Below are positions 1 through 9,719 of a stretch of 64,000 nt of DNA, in pieces. The DNA is taken from positions 14,382,154-14,446,153 of the forward strand of contig NC_088653.1 in assembly GCF_964019385.1 (NCBI RefSeq), written 5' to 3'. The notes beneath the pieces were generated by a model. It had not been told where the DNA came from, made no database searches, and saw only the letters and a program-made list of their open reading frames with translations. This DNA comes from Sycon ciliatum. Lineage: Eukaryota > Porifera > Calcarea > Leucosolenida > Sycettidae. Within the stretch, counting starts at the first letter, position 1; each line of letters starts with the position of its first letter. Position numbers and translations under genes: made by a program.

Positions 1-93
1 TGTGCCTAGTTATTGCACTTTCTGACTGTATATAGTATCATGTTACAGTGATGGAGAGTTACTCTAAACTCGTATCCATATGTCCTTTTCTCT
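1..93 (+). repeat. 3' end of the hammerhead-linked foldback family
   Basis: The first ~90 bases match the last part of the 594-bp hammerhead-bearing units at 43778-44965: same order of motifs (GTGCCTAGTTRTTGCAC, GACTGTATATAGTATC, ATATGTCCTTTTC). Here the copy runs directly into a (TTA)n tract, as other copies do. The rest of the element lies outside the window. Confidence 0.8.
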
Positions 94-97
94 TTTA

Positions 98-99
98 CA

Positions 100-180
<81 letters not shown>
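98..180. repeat. (ATT)n microsatellite
   Basis: Pure ATT/TTA trinucleotide run of roughly 80 bases. The same trinucleotide flanks SINE, Penelope-like and hammerhead-element ends elsewhere in the window (for example 715-742, 1190-1225, 2432-2454, 2806-2827, 3028-3057, 43314-43351, 44966-44983). Confidence 0.97.
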
Positions 181-182
<2 letters not shown>

Positions 183-446
183 GAAGTAGTGGTTGCGACT
201 TCGGCGATGATTTGTAAGAAAGGTTTGCTCCCCACACCGGAGCTCGCGCTATTCCGCCGACTTTACTTTAGCGCGGGCTTGCGACTAGTTGGTTTGGAGG
301 TGACAGCTTTGTGAATGACCGAGGGTCCTCGACATCTGTCTCACCGTCCAGGAGCGACACTGACTCACGCTGCTATCTGGTGTTCACGAGGTGTTTGTCG
401 CGCTGGAAGCGGAGCGTCTCTGTAAATTTGTATCCCTGGTGATGTT

Positions 447-488
447 TGTGCCTGGAGAGCACTATATAAGTGGTGCTCTTCAGGCACA
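447..488 (+). promoter_or_regulatory. Hairpin with TATA-like loop upstream of the ribozyme
   Basis: Positions 447-462 and 473-488 are inverted repeats (one mismatch in 16) and the loop between them holds TATATAAG at 463-470. It lies about 40 bases before the ribozyme and could be a promoter or an RNA structure. Only the structure is seen; promoter function is a guess. Confidence 0.4.
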
Positions 489-508
489 ATCTTCCTCAGC
501 CTACTCAA

Positions 509-554
509 GCTCAACTGATGAGGGGTGAATTCCCCGAAACACTGTGTATTGAGC
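509..554 (+). ncRNA. Type I hammerhead ribozyme
   Basis: All conserved parts are present in order. Stem I is GCTCAA (509-514) with TTGAGC (549-554), 6 bp. The core is CTGATGA (515-521). Stem II is GGGG (522-525) with CCCC (532-535). The second core is GAA (536-538) followed by A15.1 (539). Stem III is ACA (539-541) with TGT (545-547) and a 3-base loop. Position 17 is A548, so self-cleavage is predicted after 548. The short stem III is typical of hammerheads in Penelope-like and retrozyme elements. Activity is not shown by sequence. Confidence 0.88.
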
Positions 555-785
555 AGGGAGTGGTGCTTTCTTGCAGGTTTGCCGAGTCGAAGGTTCGATG
601 GACTTCTCGTGTGCTCTGGATTGCAGTCGTGAGTCAGTCAAGTGTCAAGTAAAGTCGGCGGAATAGCGCGAGCTCCGGTGTGGGGAGCAAACTTTTCTTC
701 TTCTTCTTCTTCTTCTTATTATTATTATTATTATTATTATTAAGTAGTGGTTGCGATTTCGGCGATGATTTGTATTATTATTATT

Positions 786-1060
786 ATTTTCACTAGTTTG
801 AGGGAAAGAGACAAACGGGAAAAGTCTGAAAAATTGACTGTCACCACGAGGACTCGAACCAGGGACCCTCGCTTGTAGCTAGCGATGCTCTAACCACTGA
901 GCTATGGTGTAGTCGTCATCCCAGCAGAGACTGTTCAACATTTCCTTCAGACTTCGTAACTCACACTTCCTGTGAACCCACACAGGCGGGTGGGACGCAG
1001 CCCTCACTGTACCCACACACTTCACGTACACTCTAGCACGCGGGAGCTCCAAGTCATAAA
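786..1060 (-). mobile_element. tRNA-derived SINE, family A, minus strand
   Basis: On the minus strand there is a tRNA-like head with a clear A box (TAGCTCAGTGGTTAGAG) and B box (GGTTCGAGTCC) at about 840-910. It is followed by a conserved body (CAGACTTTTCCCGTTTGTC, CCCTCAAACTAGTGAA) that ends in (AAT/TTA)n. Further 5' sequence of the same copy extends to about 1060. The same family recurs at 1063-1192, 2826-3030 and, in part, 45440-45530. Confidence 0.8.
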
Positions 1061-1062
1061 AT

Positions 1063-1192
1063 CTTCACTAGTTTGAGGGAAAGAGACAAACGGGAAAAGT
1101 CTGAAGAAAAAATGGACTGTCACCACCAGGACTCGAACCAGGGACCCTCGCTTGTAGCTAGCGATGCTCTAACCACTGAGCTATGGTGTATT
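1063..1192 (-). mobile_element. tRNA-derived SINE, family A, second minus-strand copy
   Basis: Near-identical to the neighbouring copy over the tRNA head and the 3' body, and ends at a (TTA)n tract. The two copies lie head to tail, so the pair is a tandem arrangement. Confidence 0.8.
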
Positions 1193-1224
1193 ATTATTAT
1201 TATTGTTATTATTATTATTATTAT

Positions 1225-1931
1225 TTTAAAACGAAGGTAAGTTATGGGTCGCAAATATCCACGCAAACACACATCCAGTCGTAATAAGGCACTTGTCATA
1301 AGTATCCGAACGTTTTCGGTCCCTTCTCATCAAGGATTATACAGGGAATGGCTCAAGCTGGAAAGACTAAAACTTATATAGCGTAAAGATAATTAGATAA
1401 CAACACTCGTGACAAGGTGGAAAATTATCAAGTTTAGCACGACACAAAACTCGAAGGAAAATAATAATAGTTACAACAACATAGTGAGCAAATTAAGTTA
1501 CAGTGTTACCACCTCGACGAGGAGTAACACCAAACAATTGTAGCGACAACACATTTTCTTTCTGTACGCAAAGTTCAGGATCTAACTTACGGATATACAA
1601 AGCTTCTAACACAGCCAAATGTAACGCACATCTACCACGTGACAATATTGAGAAAACATTATCACTGTACAACTCACGACAATTGGTACGGGCTGACAGA
1701 TGTTGCTTGATTGACGAAGTGCGATTCTTAGCTCTATTGGGTGTTGTCTCCTCCAATGTCCCGTCATCTCGCCTCTTCGTGGCATCACCACTATCTGTCT
1801 CTTCGCGTTTCCGCGGCCTTCCACGTTTCTTGACACTAACCGTTGGGTGCGCGATACCCAGTGTCCTTTCCGTTACGTCTCCTCTATTGCGGATTTCTAT
1901 TGAGCTTCTTACTCCAACTTGTCCGGTGTCC
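1225..1931 (-). mobile_element. Penelope-like retroelement 3' end, minus strand (palindrome arm 1 plus spacer)
   Basis: The minus strand encodes a peptide with an AT-hook-like basic run (KKRGRPRKRE). After it comes a segment like the GIY-YIG endonuclease C-terminus of Penelope-like elements (SIKQHL, LEALYIRKLDPELCVQK), then ~270 bp of 3' untranslated sequence. Relatives are at 17480-17640, 30356-30628 and 48881-49510. Positions 1225-1693 form an exact inverted repeat with 1932-2400; 1694-1931 is the unduplicated spacer. Read as a 5'-truncated fossil copy. Confidence 0.65.
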
Positions 1932-2400
1932 GCCCGTACCAATTGTCGTGAGTTGTACAGTGATAATGTTTTCTCAATATTGTCACGTGGTAGATGTGCG
2001 TTACATTTGGCTGTGTTAGAAGCTTTGTATATCCGTAAGTTAGATCCTGAACTTTGCGTACAGAAAGAAAATGTGTTGTCGCTACAATTGTTTGGTGTTA
2101 CTCCTCGTCGAGGTGGTAACACTGTAACTTAATTTGCTCACTATGTTGTTGTAACTATTATTATTTTCCTTCGAGTTTTGTGTCGTGCTAAACTTGATAA
2201 TTTTCCACCTTGTCACGAGTGTTGTTATCTAATTATCTTTACGCTATATAAGTTTTAGTCTTTCCAGCTTGAGCCATTCCCTGTATAATCCTTGATGAGA
2301 AGGGACCGAAAACGTTCGGATACTTATGACAAGTGCCTTATTACGACTGGATGTGTGTTTGCGTGGATATTTGCGACCCATAACTTACCTTCGTTTTAAA
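1932..2400 (+). mobile_element. Penelope-like retroelement 3' end, plus strand (palindrome arm 2)
   Basis: Second 469-bp arm of the palindrome, in the opposite orientation to arm 1. It encodes the same GIY-YIG-like end on the plus strand (CRELYSDNVFSIL, LEALYIRKLDPELCVQK) and carries the same 3' UTR up to (ATT)n near 2430. At 2288-2321 a hammerhead-like string (ATCC, TTGATGA, GAAA, GGAT) is visible, but the C of CTGATGA is a T and stem II is poor, so it is a degenerate candidate only. Confidence 0.65.
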
Positions 2401-2454
2401 GTATTATCCGCCTCCGACCTCTTTTAAAAAATTATTATTATTATTATTATTATT

Positions 2455-2806
2455 TTCCCGACTGATCCTTTGAATTTGAAGTTCTCCCATCCTTTCCAAA
2501 TTTAATCACTTTCTTTCACCTCTGGTAGTTTCCAGAAACTGACCGTGGTTGGTCCCCTGGGGGAGGGAAAAAGACCCAAGTGCCATCAGTATGTGTGGCA
2601 CGTGTTGTGAGCTGCCTTTGGAGTGAAAAACTTGTCAACGCCTTCTAGGTTCAGCCTGGTCCATTAGCTCAGTGGTTAGAGCACTGCTCATGACAAGCAG
2701 GGTCCCAGGTTCGAGTCCTGGTGGGTCTGGCGTTTTTTTCTCTTTTTAGGCAGTTCACTTCCCCGACTGATCCTTTGAATTTGAAGTTCTCCCATCCTTT
2801 CCAAAT
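2455..2806 (+). mobile_element. tRNA-derived SINE, family B
   Basis: Contains a tRNA-like unit at about 2659-2731 with A box TTAGCTCAGTGGTTAGAG, B box GGTTCGAGTCC, intact T and anticodon stems and an acceptor stem that mostly pairs. The anticodon loop lacks U33, so this is a SINE head and not a working tRNA gene. The 3' body ends GAAGTTCTCCCATCCTTTCC followed by (ATT)n. The same 3' body also stands at the 5' side (2457-2505), so this is a dimer-like arrangement. The same arrangement recurs at 45115-45415. Confidence 0.8.
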
Positions 2807-2825
2807 TATTATTATTATTATTATT

Positions 2826-3026
2826 ATGTTTGGATTTACAGGAAGTGTGAGCTACGAAGTCTGAAGAAAATGTTGAACAGTCTCTGCTGGGATGACGACT
2901 ACACCATAGCTCAGTCGTTAGAGCATCGCTAGCTACAAGCGAAGGTCCCTGGTTCGAGTCCTGGCGGTGACAGTCAATTTTTTCTTCAGACTTTTCCCGT
3001 TTGTCTCTTTCCCTCAAACTAGTGAA

Positions 3027-3030
<4 letters not shown>
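2826..3030 (+). mobile_element. tRNA-derived SINE, family A, plus strand
   Basis: Plus-strand copy of the family at 786-1192. The tRNA-like head at about 2890-2965 has A and B boxes, followed by the conserved body and (ATT)n tail from 3028. Confidence 0.8.
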
Positions 3031-3057
<27 letters not shown>

Positions 3058-3390
3058 TTTCTGAATTCATGGATGACATGGTGTCAATCGATATAACAAA
3101 TAAGGGCTACCAGCCATGATGGAATACAAAGAACAACAATGATGTAATCGGAACTGGTCCAGGGCGTCAGCTTTGCACTTTAGGTCGGATTTCAGTGAGC
3201 AGGACTGTCGTAAGGCCACCAAAGACCTAAACATAAATACTATTTTGAACTTAGATGGTGAGCCATGGAAATAATTTCTAACATTAAAAAATGTGGGCTC
3301 AAGTTATCCGATCGAGTCCATCAACTAAACCAGATCATGAACACTCAGACCGGTACAGTCTATGCCCCATGTGACGTGTTTTGCCAGTGA
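3058..3390. other. No gene recognised
   Basis: AT-rich unique-looking sequence between the (ATT)n tail and the (TG)n tract. No open frame, tRNA or repeat family was recognised here. Confidence 0.5.
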
Positions 3391-3399
3391 CCAAGGACA

Positions 3400-3655
3400 A
3401 ATGTGTGTGTGTGTGTGTGTTGGTGGGTGTAGGTGTCTATGTGTGTTTGTGTGTGCGTGTGTGGGGGGGGGGGGGGTTCTTGTGTGTATGTGTGTGTGTG
3501 CCTGTGTGTGTGCCTGTGTGTGTGTGTATTTGTGCGTGCGTGCGTGTGTGTGTGTGTATGTGTGTGTGTGTGTGTGACTGTGTGTGTGTGTGTGACTGTG
3601 TTCTTGTCTGTGTTCTTGTCTGTGTATATGTGTGTGTTTGTTTGTTTCTTTGGGG
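3400..3655. repeat. Imperfect (TG)n microsatellite with G-run
   Basis: About 250 bases of TG-rich repeat, interrupted by a G10-type run near 3463-3475 and by TGCG and TGAC variants. Open frames across it are artefacts of the repeat. Confidence 0.97.
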
Positions 3656-3920
3656 TGTATGGGCATGTTTCCTTCTCCGTGTCTGTGTGGGCACAAACTA
3701 ATCCATAGGATTAGCCTTATCGTGCATTGGGGTGCTGGGGTTAGACGTCCGCCCGTTACACCTTCCTTTGAAACACCAATTCGATGTATGATAACAAAGT
3801 TGTGAGGGGTGCGTTCACACGGACGTGCTAATTGAAAACATTGCTGGAGTACCCCTAGTGATATCCATATTCTGTTTTGTGTTTCTCTCCGTTTTCGAAT
3901 GTGTTCCCTGTCATCTGCAG

Positions 3921-5253
3921 CAGCTGTGGCTGGGTGAACGACTCAGAACAGAACCAGGACAATACACAGGACGACAATGTGGAGAAGGGCGCACCACTCT
4001 CCGACCGGTCTAGCGTACGCAAGGCACACACAAAGGACGTGGCGCACATCAATGTGGGAGATTTGCCCGGATACTTGCCCGACGATGCCTCCTACATTGA
4101 GCAGGACATTGACGAACTGGCCAAAGAGCTTGGCCGCACGTCGCTTCCAAAGCAGCTGGCAAAGTCCATGTCCACTACCACCGGTTACAGTGTGCGGTCG
4201 TTCATGGCGGATGAGCTGCAGTTTTCCTACAGGGAGGGCGGGAGCACGACACTCAGCAGCACAGAAGTCGGCGAACACGACCATCAATCATTTGCTGAGG
4301 CTGCCTCCGATGACAGCGAAGCCTTGAAGCTCGAGCGGCATGCCACCAAAGCCGATGGACAGGAGATGCGAGTGCAGCAGGACGGGACACCGGAGATGTA
4401 CACGCTCGTGTCACGCAGCAATCGCGCCAGCGAAAGCAAAGCCCATTCCGCGCTCGTCTCCCCGCTAGATTCTGCTGAGGCAGCGGTCCACAAGGCTGAG
4501 ACCCGCCAGGGTCTTGCGAGCAAGCTTGGTTCAAAGGTCTTTGCCAAGTCGAAGTCCGGCTCCTTCTCCCCCGTACCGGCCCCCCGTGCCTCGGGTGCTC
4601 AGGGTGCCAGTGTGTCCACCACCACTGTTGGTACTCGTGGCGACAGTGTTCGAAACGAAGGTACCGGCAATGCTCCTAGCAGCATCACTCACGAACTATC
4701 TCAGGGCCTAGCTCCCGACAGCTTCGCGGCGGACGCCATTTCGCAAACTGAGTCCTTCTATGACGATGTGGTGGCAGACGGCGGTGCAACGACTTCGTCA
4801 AAGAAGAAGAAGAAGAAGGAGGGATCTAAGAAACAGCCAATGGAACCTAGCGGTAGTGTTGAGGCTGCCTTTTCCGCTGAAGCTGTCGGCTACGATGCGG
4901 TAGAAGGCCAGGCAAGCGCGGAAATGTACACGACCGTCTCGAGGACGGCCGACTTTGACCGATCCCAAAGGAGCCAGAAGTCGGAGCTGGCCCGGACGGC
5001 CACCGTGGCCGACTTCGAGGGCAAGGAGTACGCGCCGCTCCGGGCCGCCCAGGCCGCCGTTGCCAGCCGTGGCCACCGTGCCGGCGCAGCAGCGCACATG
5101 GTCAGCAAACACCACGCCTCACAGACGGCCGTGGTCGAGGAGCTTGGAGACAAGGAGTACGATCCCCTCACGCCCTATCAGCTTGCCGCCGCCATTTCGG
5201 CCAGCCGAGACAAGTCCGCGCAGCGCGCCAAGGCAACCCGACACGGACAATAA
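3921..5253 (+). CDS. Terminal exon of a disordered host protein of unknown function
   Basis: A 1.3-kb GC-rich open frame ends at a TAA at 5251-5253. A strong acceptor (pyrimidine tract then CTGCAG, ending at 3920) precedes it, so the coding start is probably in upstream exons; an in-frame ATG at 3877 is an alternative. The ~440-residue product is hydrophilic and low in complexity, with no signal peptide or membrane segment. It has a run of lysines near residue 310. Two motifs repeat: EMYTxVSR twice, and KEYxPLxxxQxAxAxSxxR twice near the C-terminus. A helix-like block (DELAKELGRTSLPKQLAKS) lies near the N-terminus. Base composition and codon use differ sharply from the AT-rich repeats around it, which supports a real host gene. 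I do not recognise the family. Confidence 0.7.
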
Positions 5254-5590
5254 CCGAAACACATAACCTGAAACGTCGACCGGGCATGATACTGTGTATG
5301 TGCTATGTACAGGAAATTCTCATCTCCCATATATTTGAACAGAACTCTGCCTTTTCTGTAGGGTTAACGTTCTTTCCATGTTTACTTTTTCCCTACTTTC
5401 ACAGTGTAATGGGGGCTCTTTGGACCCCAGTCGTATTTTGCTGAGTAGTCGTGAACTCAGTCCACATTTTAAGAGTATTTGTTGTCGTGTTTCTCTTCAC
5501 GTTTGTCTATGCTGAAAACAAGCTACTTTCTTCCCGCCGTATGTTCGGCAGAAAACTTGAGTATGACGCGAAAGTGACATGAAACCCGCC
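5254..5590. other. Presumed 3' flank of the host exon; no gene
   Basis: Non-coding sequence between the TAA stop and the LINE tail. No clear AATAAA was seen before the LINE. Confidence 0.5.
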
Positions 5591-5749
5591 ACTGAGGGTT
5601 TGAAATATTTTATTCTCACGATGGCCTGTGGCCAATAAGAGAAAAATAATTACAGGCACGGGGATCAGATACAGAGAGATCAAAGTTTAGCTGCTTGCTG
5701 AGGCAGTAGCGATGGCAATAGGGAGTTTATCACATAGGCTGGGCGCAAT

Positions 5750-7270
5750 GGAGCTATAGATGTGCTGAGCAATGTGAGCAAGTGCATACGGAAGAGATGA
5801 CAAGTGGTAGGATGTTTGCTTTGAAATTTCGTCTGGGGTTGATTTGCCGGAGGATGAGTGGAATGCTATTAAAGAGATCAAGAGAAGCATAGATGGGGGA
5901 GTCTCTTAGCCGGTTTGTACGTGTTGTGGGTAGCTCAAAGGTTCGGGGGAATCTGAGCGTGCGAATGGGTGGTATTCGGGGTAGGTGAATTGCAAGAAGG
6001 TGTGGTGGTGCATATCTATGATGCAGGCTATGTGCAAGAAGGATATGGGAGAGGGTAGTGAGGCTGCTGGGTGATGGCCATTTGAGTCGGTACAGCAGCA
6101 CGGAGTGGGTTCTGTGTTCAAAGAGGGGGAGATGCGAACAGAGGCGAGCGGCGCGCAGTTGGATGCGCTCAAGCCAGTCGTTCAGGGTTGCGGGGAGGGG
6201 TGAGAGGACAGTGCAAGCATGCTCAACAATAGGGCGGGATGTAGGTTAATTAGGTAGATGGAGGAGAGTGCAGAAGTGTTTAAGGAATTGCATAGTTGCA
6301 GGAGAAGGAACATCTTCCTGGTGGCTTTAGTGATGATGTAGTCAATATGCGAGTTCCAGCATAGATTCTGCTGTATGAGGAGGCCAAGGTGGCGATGCCT
6401 TGAGGCCACAGTGAGGTTGGTATCGTTGAGTGTGATTGATGGTGGTCTGGGAGGTGGCCGGTTGGTGTGGTGAAAGTGGATGACAGTGGTCTTAATTTCG
6501 TTGACCAGGAGATGCCAATCCTTCAGCCACTGTGCAGCGGTTGTCACAGCTGACTGGAGGTGCTCTTCTGCGGCTAGAAATTTCTCGTGAGCGGCAATGG
6601 TGGCAGTGTCGTGGGCAAACTGGCTGCACTCAGTGTTAGCATTTATGCAGGCGGTTGGCAGGTCGGCTGTGTAGGCCGGGAACAAAAGCAGCCCCAAGAC
6701 AGAGCCTTGGGGACCCCCGCTAGAATGTTCAGCCAGGTTGATTTGCTGCTCTCCACTTGCACCGGTTGTCGTCTGTTGGTGAGATAAGAGGCAAGCCAGT
6801 GGAGGCATTTGTCATCGAGTTCGAGGTGGGCCAATTTTGCAAGCAGTCCTTGTTGCCACACCCGGTCAAACGCCTTAAATAGTCCGAAGAAGCAAGCAAT
6901 TACTGTTTGCCCGGCGTCTCTTTTCTTGGTGATCTTATGGATTAACCTAGGTAGCTGCTGTGTGGAGCCATCGTTTGGCCGAAAGCCTGATTGGCCGTTG
7001 GGGAGGTGAGGTTGGATGTGCTTCGAGATGCGGTCAGCAACTATCCTCTCTTGCACTTTCGACGTCACGCTGAGTAGCGATATCGGTCGATAGTTGGAGG
7101 GCTCGGTTTTGCTGTCCTTCTTGTGGGTGGGGGTGACTATTGCGTCCCTCCACTCTTGCGGGATAGTGCAACGTTCGAAGGAGATGTTAAAAAGGGTTGC
7201 TAGGGTGAACTGGCTGCCTCTTTCAGTAGGCGGGTTGGTATGCCATCACAGCCCGGGCTCTTTGACGGGT
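5750..7270 (-). pseudogene. LINE ORF2, reverse transcriptase part
   Basis: Spread over three frames: PSKSPGCDGIPTRLL and YRPISLLSVTSKV (about 7250-7030), KAFDRVWQQGLLAKL (about 6870), then QGSVLGLLLF and a degenerate catalytic box FAHDT in place of YADD (about 6600). The thumb follows (RHRHLGLLIQQNLCWNSHI), then HRIKWPSP and AHSLHHRYAPPH near the C-terminus. Frameshifts between pieces and the altered catalytic box show inactivity. Confidence 0.85.
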
Positions 7271-7275
7271 CCAGG

Positions 7276-8580
7276 TTAGACAGCTAAATAATACTTTGAG
7301 ACCTCTTGGGCTGTTGTTTCAAGTGTGGTGAGGCCAGGTGTATTGGGTGTGGGGGAACGAATGGAGGGGAGTTTCTCGTGGCACCCTGTGACTGACTGTT
7401 GGCTCTGCGAGATGAAGAAAGCGTTCAGAGCGGTTGCTTTTTCACCGGGGGTTGAGAGAGTCTGGCCCTGGGAGAGCATGTCTGGCAGAGTAGGTCGTTG
7501 TGAGGACTGGAGGCCGCGCATCAGTTTGTGTAAGTTTGGTGTGGAGTGGCTCGTCCCAGTGCCATTACTGACATATGTAGACTTAGCGATTCGGAGAAGG
7601 TGAGTAACTTTGTTGCGTTGGGTGGTGTATGCTGTCCAGTTGCAGGGCGTTCGGGTGCGCAAGTAGGCACGGTAGAGCCGGTGTTTTTCTCTGATGGCGT
7701 TAGTGAGCTCTGGATTCAGCCATGGCTTTGCGGAGTGGCTAGTATGCTTCGGGGAGTGAGGTACTGCACAGTGTTTGCGGGCGCATGTGAGCACTTTGTC
7801 CTTCCATGAGTGCCACAGGTTGTCTATGTTGGTAGTGTTCAGGGTGTCACCTTCCGGTAGCAGTTGTGTGCGTTCAATTTCGGCTTTCAGTCTGCTGATG
7901 CTTTGGTTTGACCATTTACAATTGGTGGTGTTTTGGGTGGGAGGTGGTACGGCTCGAGGGGGTGCAGCGACTGGCTTGATTAAACCCCTGATGGATAGGT
8001 GGTCCGAGTTGCCGATCTGCGGGAGACTAGAGATAAGGACATAGTCGCTGTCTACATCGGTGACGAAGAGATCTAGGTAGGATTTAGGGTGCCCATTCTG
8101 CAAGAGAGTGGGGAATGTGATATGTTGGTGTAGAGAGTAAGTTTGGAACAGCACTGCTAGATCCTCTCCAACAGCATATGTCGTGTCAGAGTGGCACCAA
8201 GGGGCGTTCTTTGCATTGAAATCACCGAGGATAATCTTTTGCGTTGTTGTTGGTATGGGTCGGATCAGTGCCTCAAGGTGCTGGCAGAATAGACGATGGT
8301 CGCAACGGGGTGGTCGGTAGATGCATGTTGCGTTGATGGTGCGGTCGTTGGCTGACAGTTTCAGCGATAATAGGTCAAAGGTGTCTGGGGTTATTCTAGG
8401 CTCGAGTTCATGAGGTATAGTGTCGTTCACGTAGAGAATCACTCCTCCACCTTGGCGGTCTGGGCGGTCTGCACGATGTAGTGTGTAATCACTGAGGGCA
8501 AACAGGGAGTCTGGGTCGTGCTGGGTACACCATGTTTCAGAGACAACAATGGCATCATAAGGTGGCGTTGTTGACGATAC
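7276..8580 (-). pseudogene. LINE ORF2, APE endonuclease part
   Basis: The frame opens at about 8580 with a Y-D-A-I-V-V-S-E-T-W start typical of exonuclease-endonuclease-phosphatase domains. It continues through GGGVILYVND, the ILGDFNAKN motif and the C-terminal GNSDHLS motif. A linker with conserved Trp/Arg residues (KPWLNPELTNAIREKHRLYR) follows. The frame closes at 7276, just before the RT fingers. In living elements this enzyme nicks the target DNA. The 5' end is missing and downstream frames are shifted, so the copy is dead. Confidence 0.85.
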
Positions 8581-8589
8581 ATTGAGGGT

Positions 8590-8825
8590 CCAGGTGGATG
8601 TCGACCTATCGCCTTTCCTCGGGATCCCTGCCGGCGTTCCTCAGGTATCTGTTCTTGGGCCGCTTCTATTCCTCGCCTACACCATAGACCATCCACACGC
8701 ATGTGAGAATCCTGGCACGACCTGTAGCCAATTTGCAGATGACACCGCTCTGATTTCCATAGCGAGAACTCTTCAAGACTGCACCCGAAACCTACTCAGA
8801 GTGTCACAGCAGCTGGAGACTGGCT
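8590..8825 (+). pseudogene. LINE reverse transcriptase fragment, plus strand
   Basis: Encodes GVPQVSVLGPLLFLAYT, then CSQFADDTALISIA and RVSQQLETGF, i.e. RT motifs B to C with an intact ADD. The sister piece on the same strand resumes at 9720. It abuts the minus-strand LINE head to head at about 8585. Confidence 0.8.
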
Positions 8826-9715
8826 TCAAAGAAGGCACCTGCTGGTGGCCATATACCTTCAGAGGGGTCAAAAAATCAAATTCGATGGATTTCCATTTTG
8901 TTGGAACTGATGCCTGATACCCCCAGGGATCTCTCCTGAAAATTGCAGGTGAATTCATTGTTCCACTCATGAGTTATCAGCCCTCGAATACACACATAAC
9001 AATTATAATTTCGGACTGGTAATGTGTATTTCAGGTCGGACTGGTAAAGTGTATTTGAATGCCTCTTTTTCTCCCTATTTTTAGTGACAAGGAGAGCTTG
9101 GAACCACTCCACAGCTCTAACAGTTTACTTTGCACCCAGCAATATATATTTTTTCGGGATCTGGATAGAATTGGCTAGAGGTTATACCAAACATTAGCCG
9201 TTTTTTGATGACAAGTGGTCACGTGCTCCTGGGTGCCCAAATCACCTGGTCACCACGCCAGCAGGCGACAACTTTCACACCAAGGTTCAACTCGAGTTCA
9301 ACTCGAGTGATAGGACTGCACCCAAAAAAGGTCAAACACGCTAGTAAGTTGTACCCTGCAGGCACGGTGACCAGGTGACTGGCGTACGCAGGAGCACGTG
9401 ACCGCTTGTTCAACCATGTTCGATTGGGAATAAAGGAGGAACGCTGCATCGCAGCCTTTTCGGATCAAAACCAGTCGCTCAGCGTCCAAAAGACTACAAC
9501 ATATGGGCCAATCGCGGTCATCCGTGCTTTTATAAGAACGAAATGGCGCTTTTAGTGACATTTTGCATACAAATCCCCATCTGGTAGGGCGCAGTCACCC
9601 AGTTTCGGTGGAAGTGCGCGAGTTCGATTGGGATTCAAGTAGGAAGGGAGCGTCCCAGCTTTCTCGGACCAAGACCATTCGACTCAGCACCCCGAAGACT
9701 ACAACTGGTGAAATT
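8826..9715. other. Insert between LINE pieces, with hairpin and direct repeat
   Basis: No gene. Positions 9218-9260 and 9368-9402 are inverted repeats (GTCACGTGCTCCTG and CACCTGGTCACC cores). Segments 9419-9500 and 9633-9715 are diverged direct repeats beginning TTCGATTGGGA. The stretch separates two collinear parts of one LINE, so it is probably one or more insertions into it. Confidence 0.5.
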
Positions 9716-9719
9716 TTAA

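Larger units (their letters stand above)
187..692 (+). mobile_element. Hammerhead-ribozyme element with 45-bp inverted repeats
   Basis: A ~0.5 kb unit bounded by perfect 45-bp inverted repeats at 223-267 and 648-692. It lies between (ATT)n on the left and (TTC)n/(TTA)n on the right. Inside are a hairpin whose loop is TATATAAG (447-488) and a textbook hammerhead ribozyme (509-554). A second copy of its left edge (GTAGTGGTTGCGAYTTCGGC) sits at 744-768. No protein-coding frame is convincing. Hammerheads in animal genomes are known from Penelope-like elements and small non-autonomous retrozymes, so this is best read as a non-autonomous member of that group. This assignment is inference. Confidence 0.7.
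5590..8590 (-). mobile_element. APE-type LINE (CR1/Jockey-like), minus strand, degraded
   Basis: A ~3-kb LINE read from right to left: endonuclease (from about 8580 to 7280), then reverse transcriptase and thumb/C-terminal region (7270-5750), then a 3' end with CTCTTATTGGCCACAGGCCA and GAGAATAAA near 5640-5600. The same 3' terminus recurs at 26930-26975, 51065-51095 and 52965-53010, so the family is multi-copy. The 5' end is missing at about 8585, where a plus-strand RT fragment of a related LINE begins. Confidence 0.88.

Noticed and set aside
1503-2132. 209-codon plus-strand ORF identical at both ends to the minus-strand ORF
   Set aside because: A consequence of the palindrome: the first part reads antisense through one Penelope-like arm. 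Only the GIY-YIG-like ends are meaningful.
2288-2321. Hammerhead ribozyme in the Penelope-like 3' UTR
   Set aside because: Core C is replaced by T and stem II is weak; kept only as a degenerate candidate.
2659-2731. tRNA gene (also near 45297-45369 and 2890-2965)
   Set aside because: Anticodon loops lack U33 and the units sit inside repeated bodies with (ATT)n tails, so they are SINE heads.
3325-3708. His/Thr-rich and Cys/Val-rich ORFs
   Set aside because: Translation of (TG)n/(AC)n repeats. The same applies at 41.9-42.2, 45.9-46.3, 56.5-57.3 and 58.3 kb.
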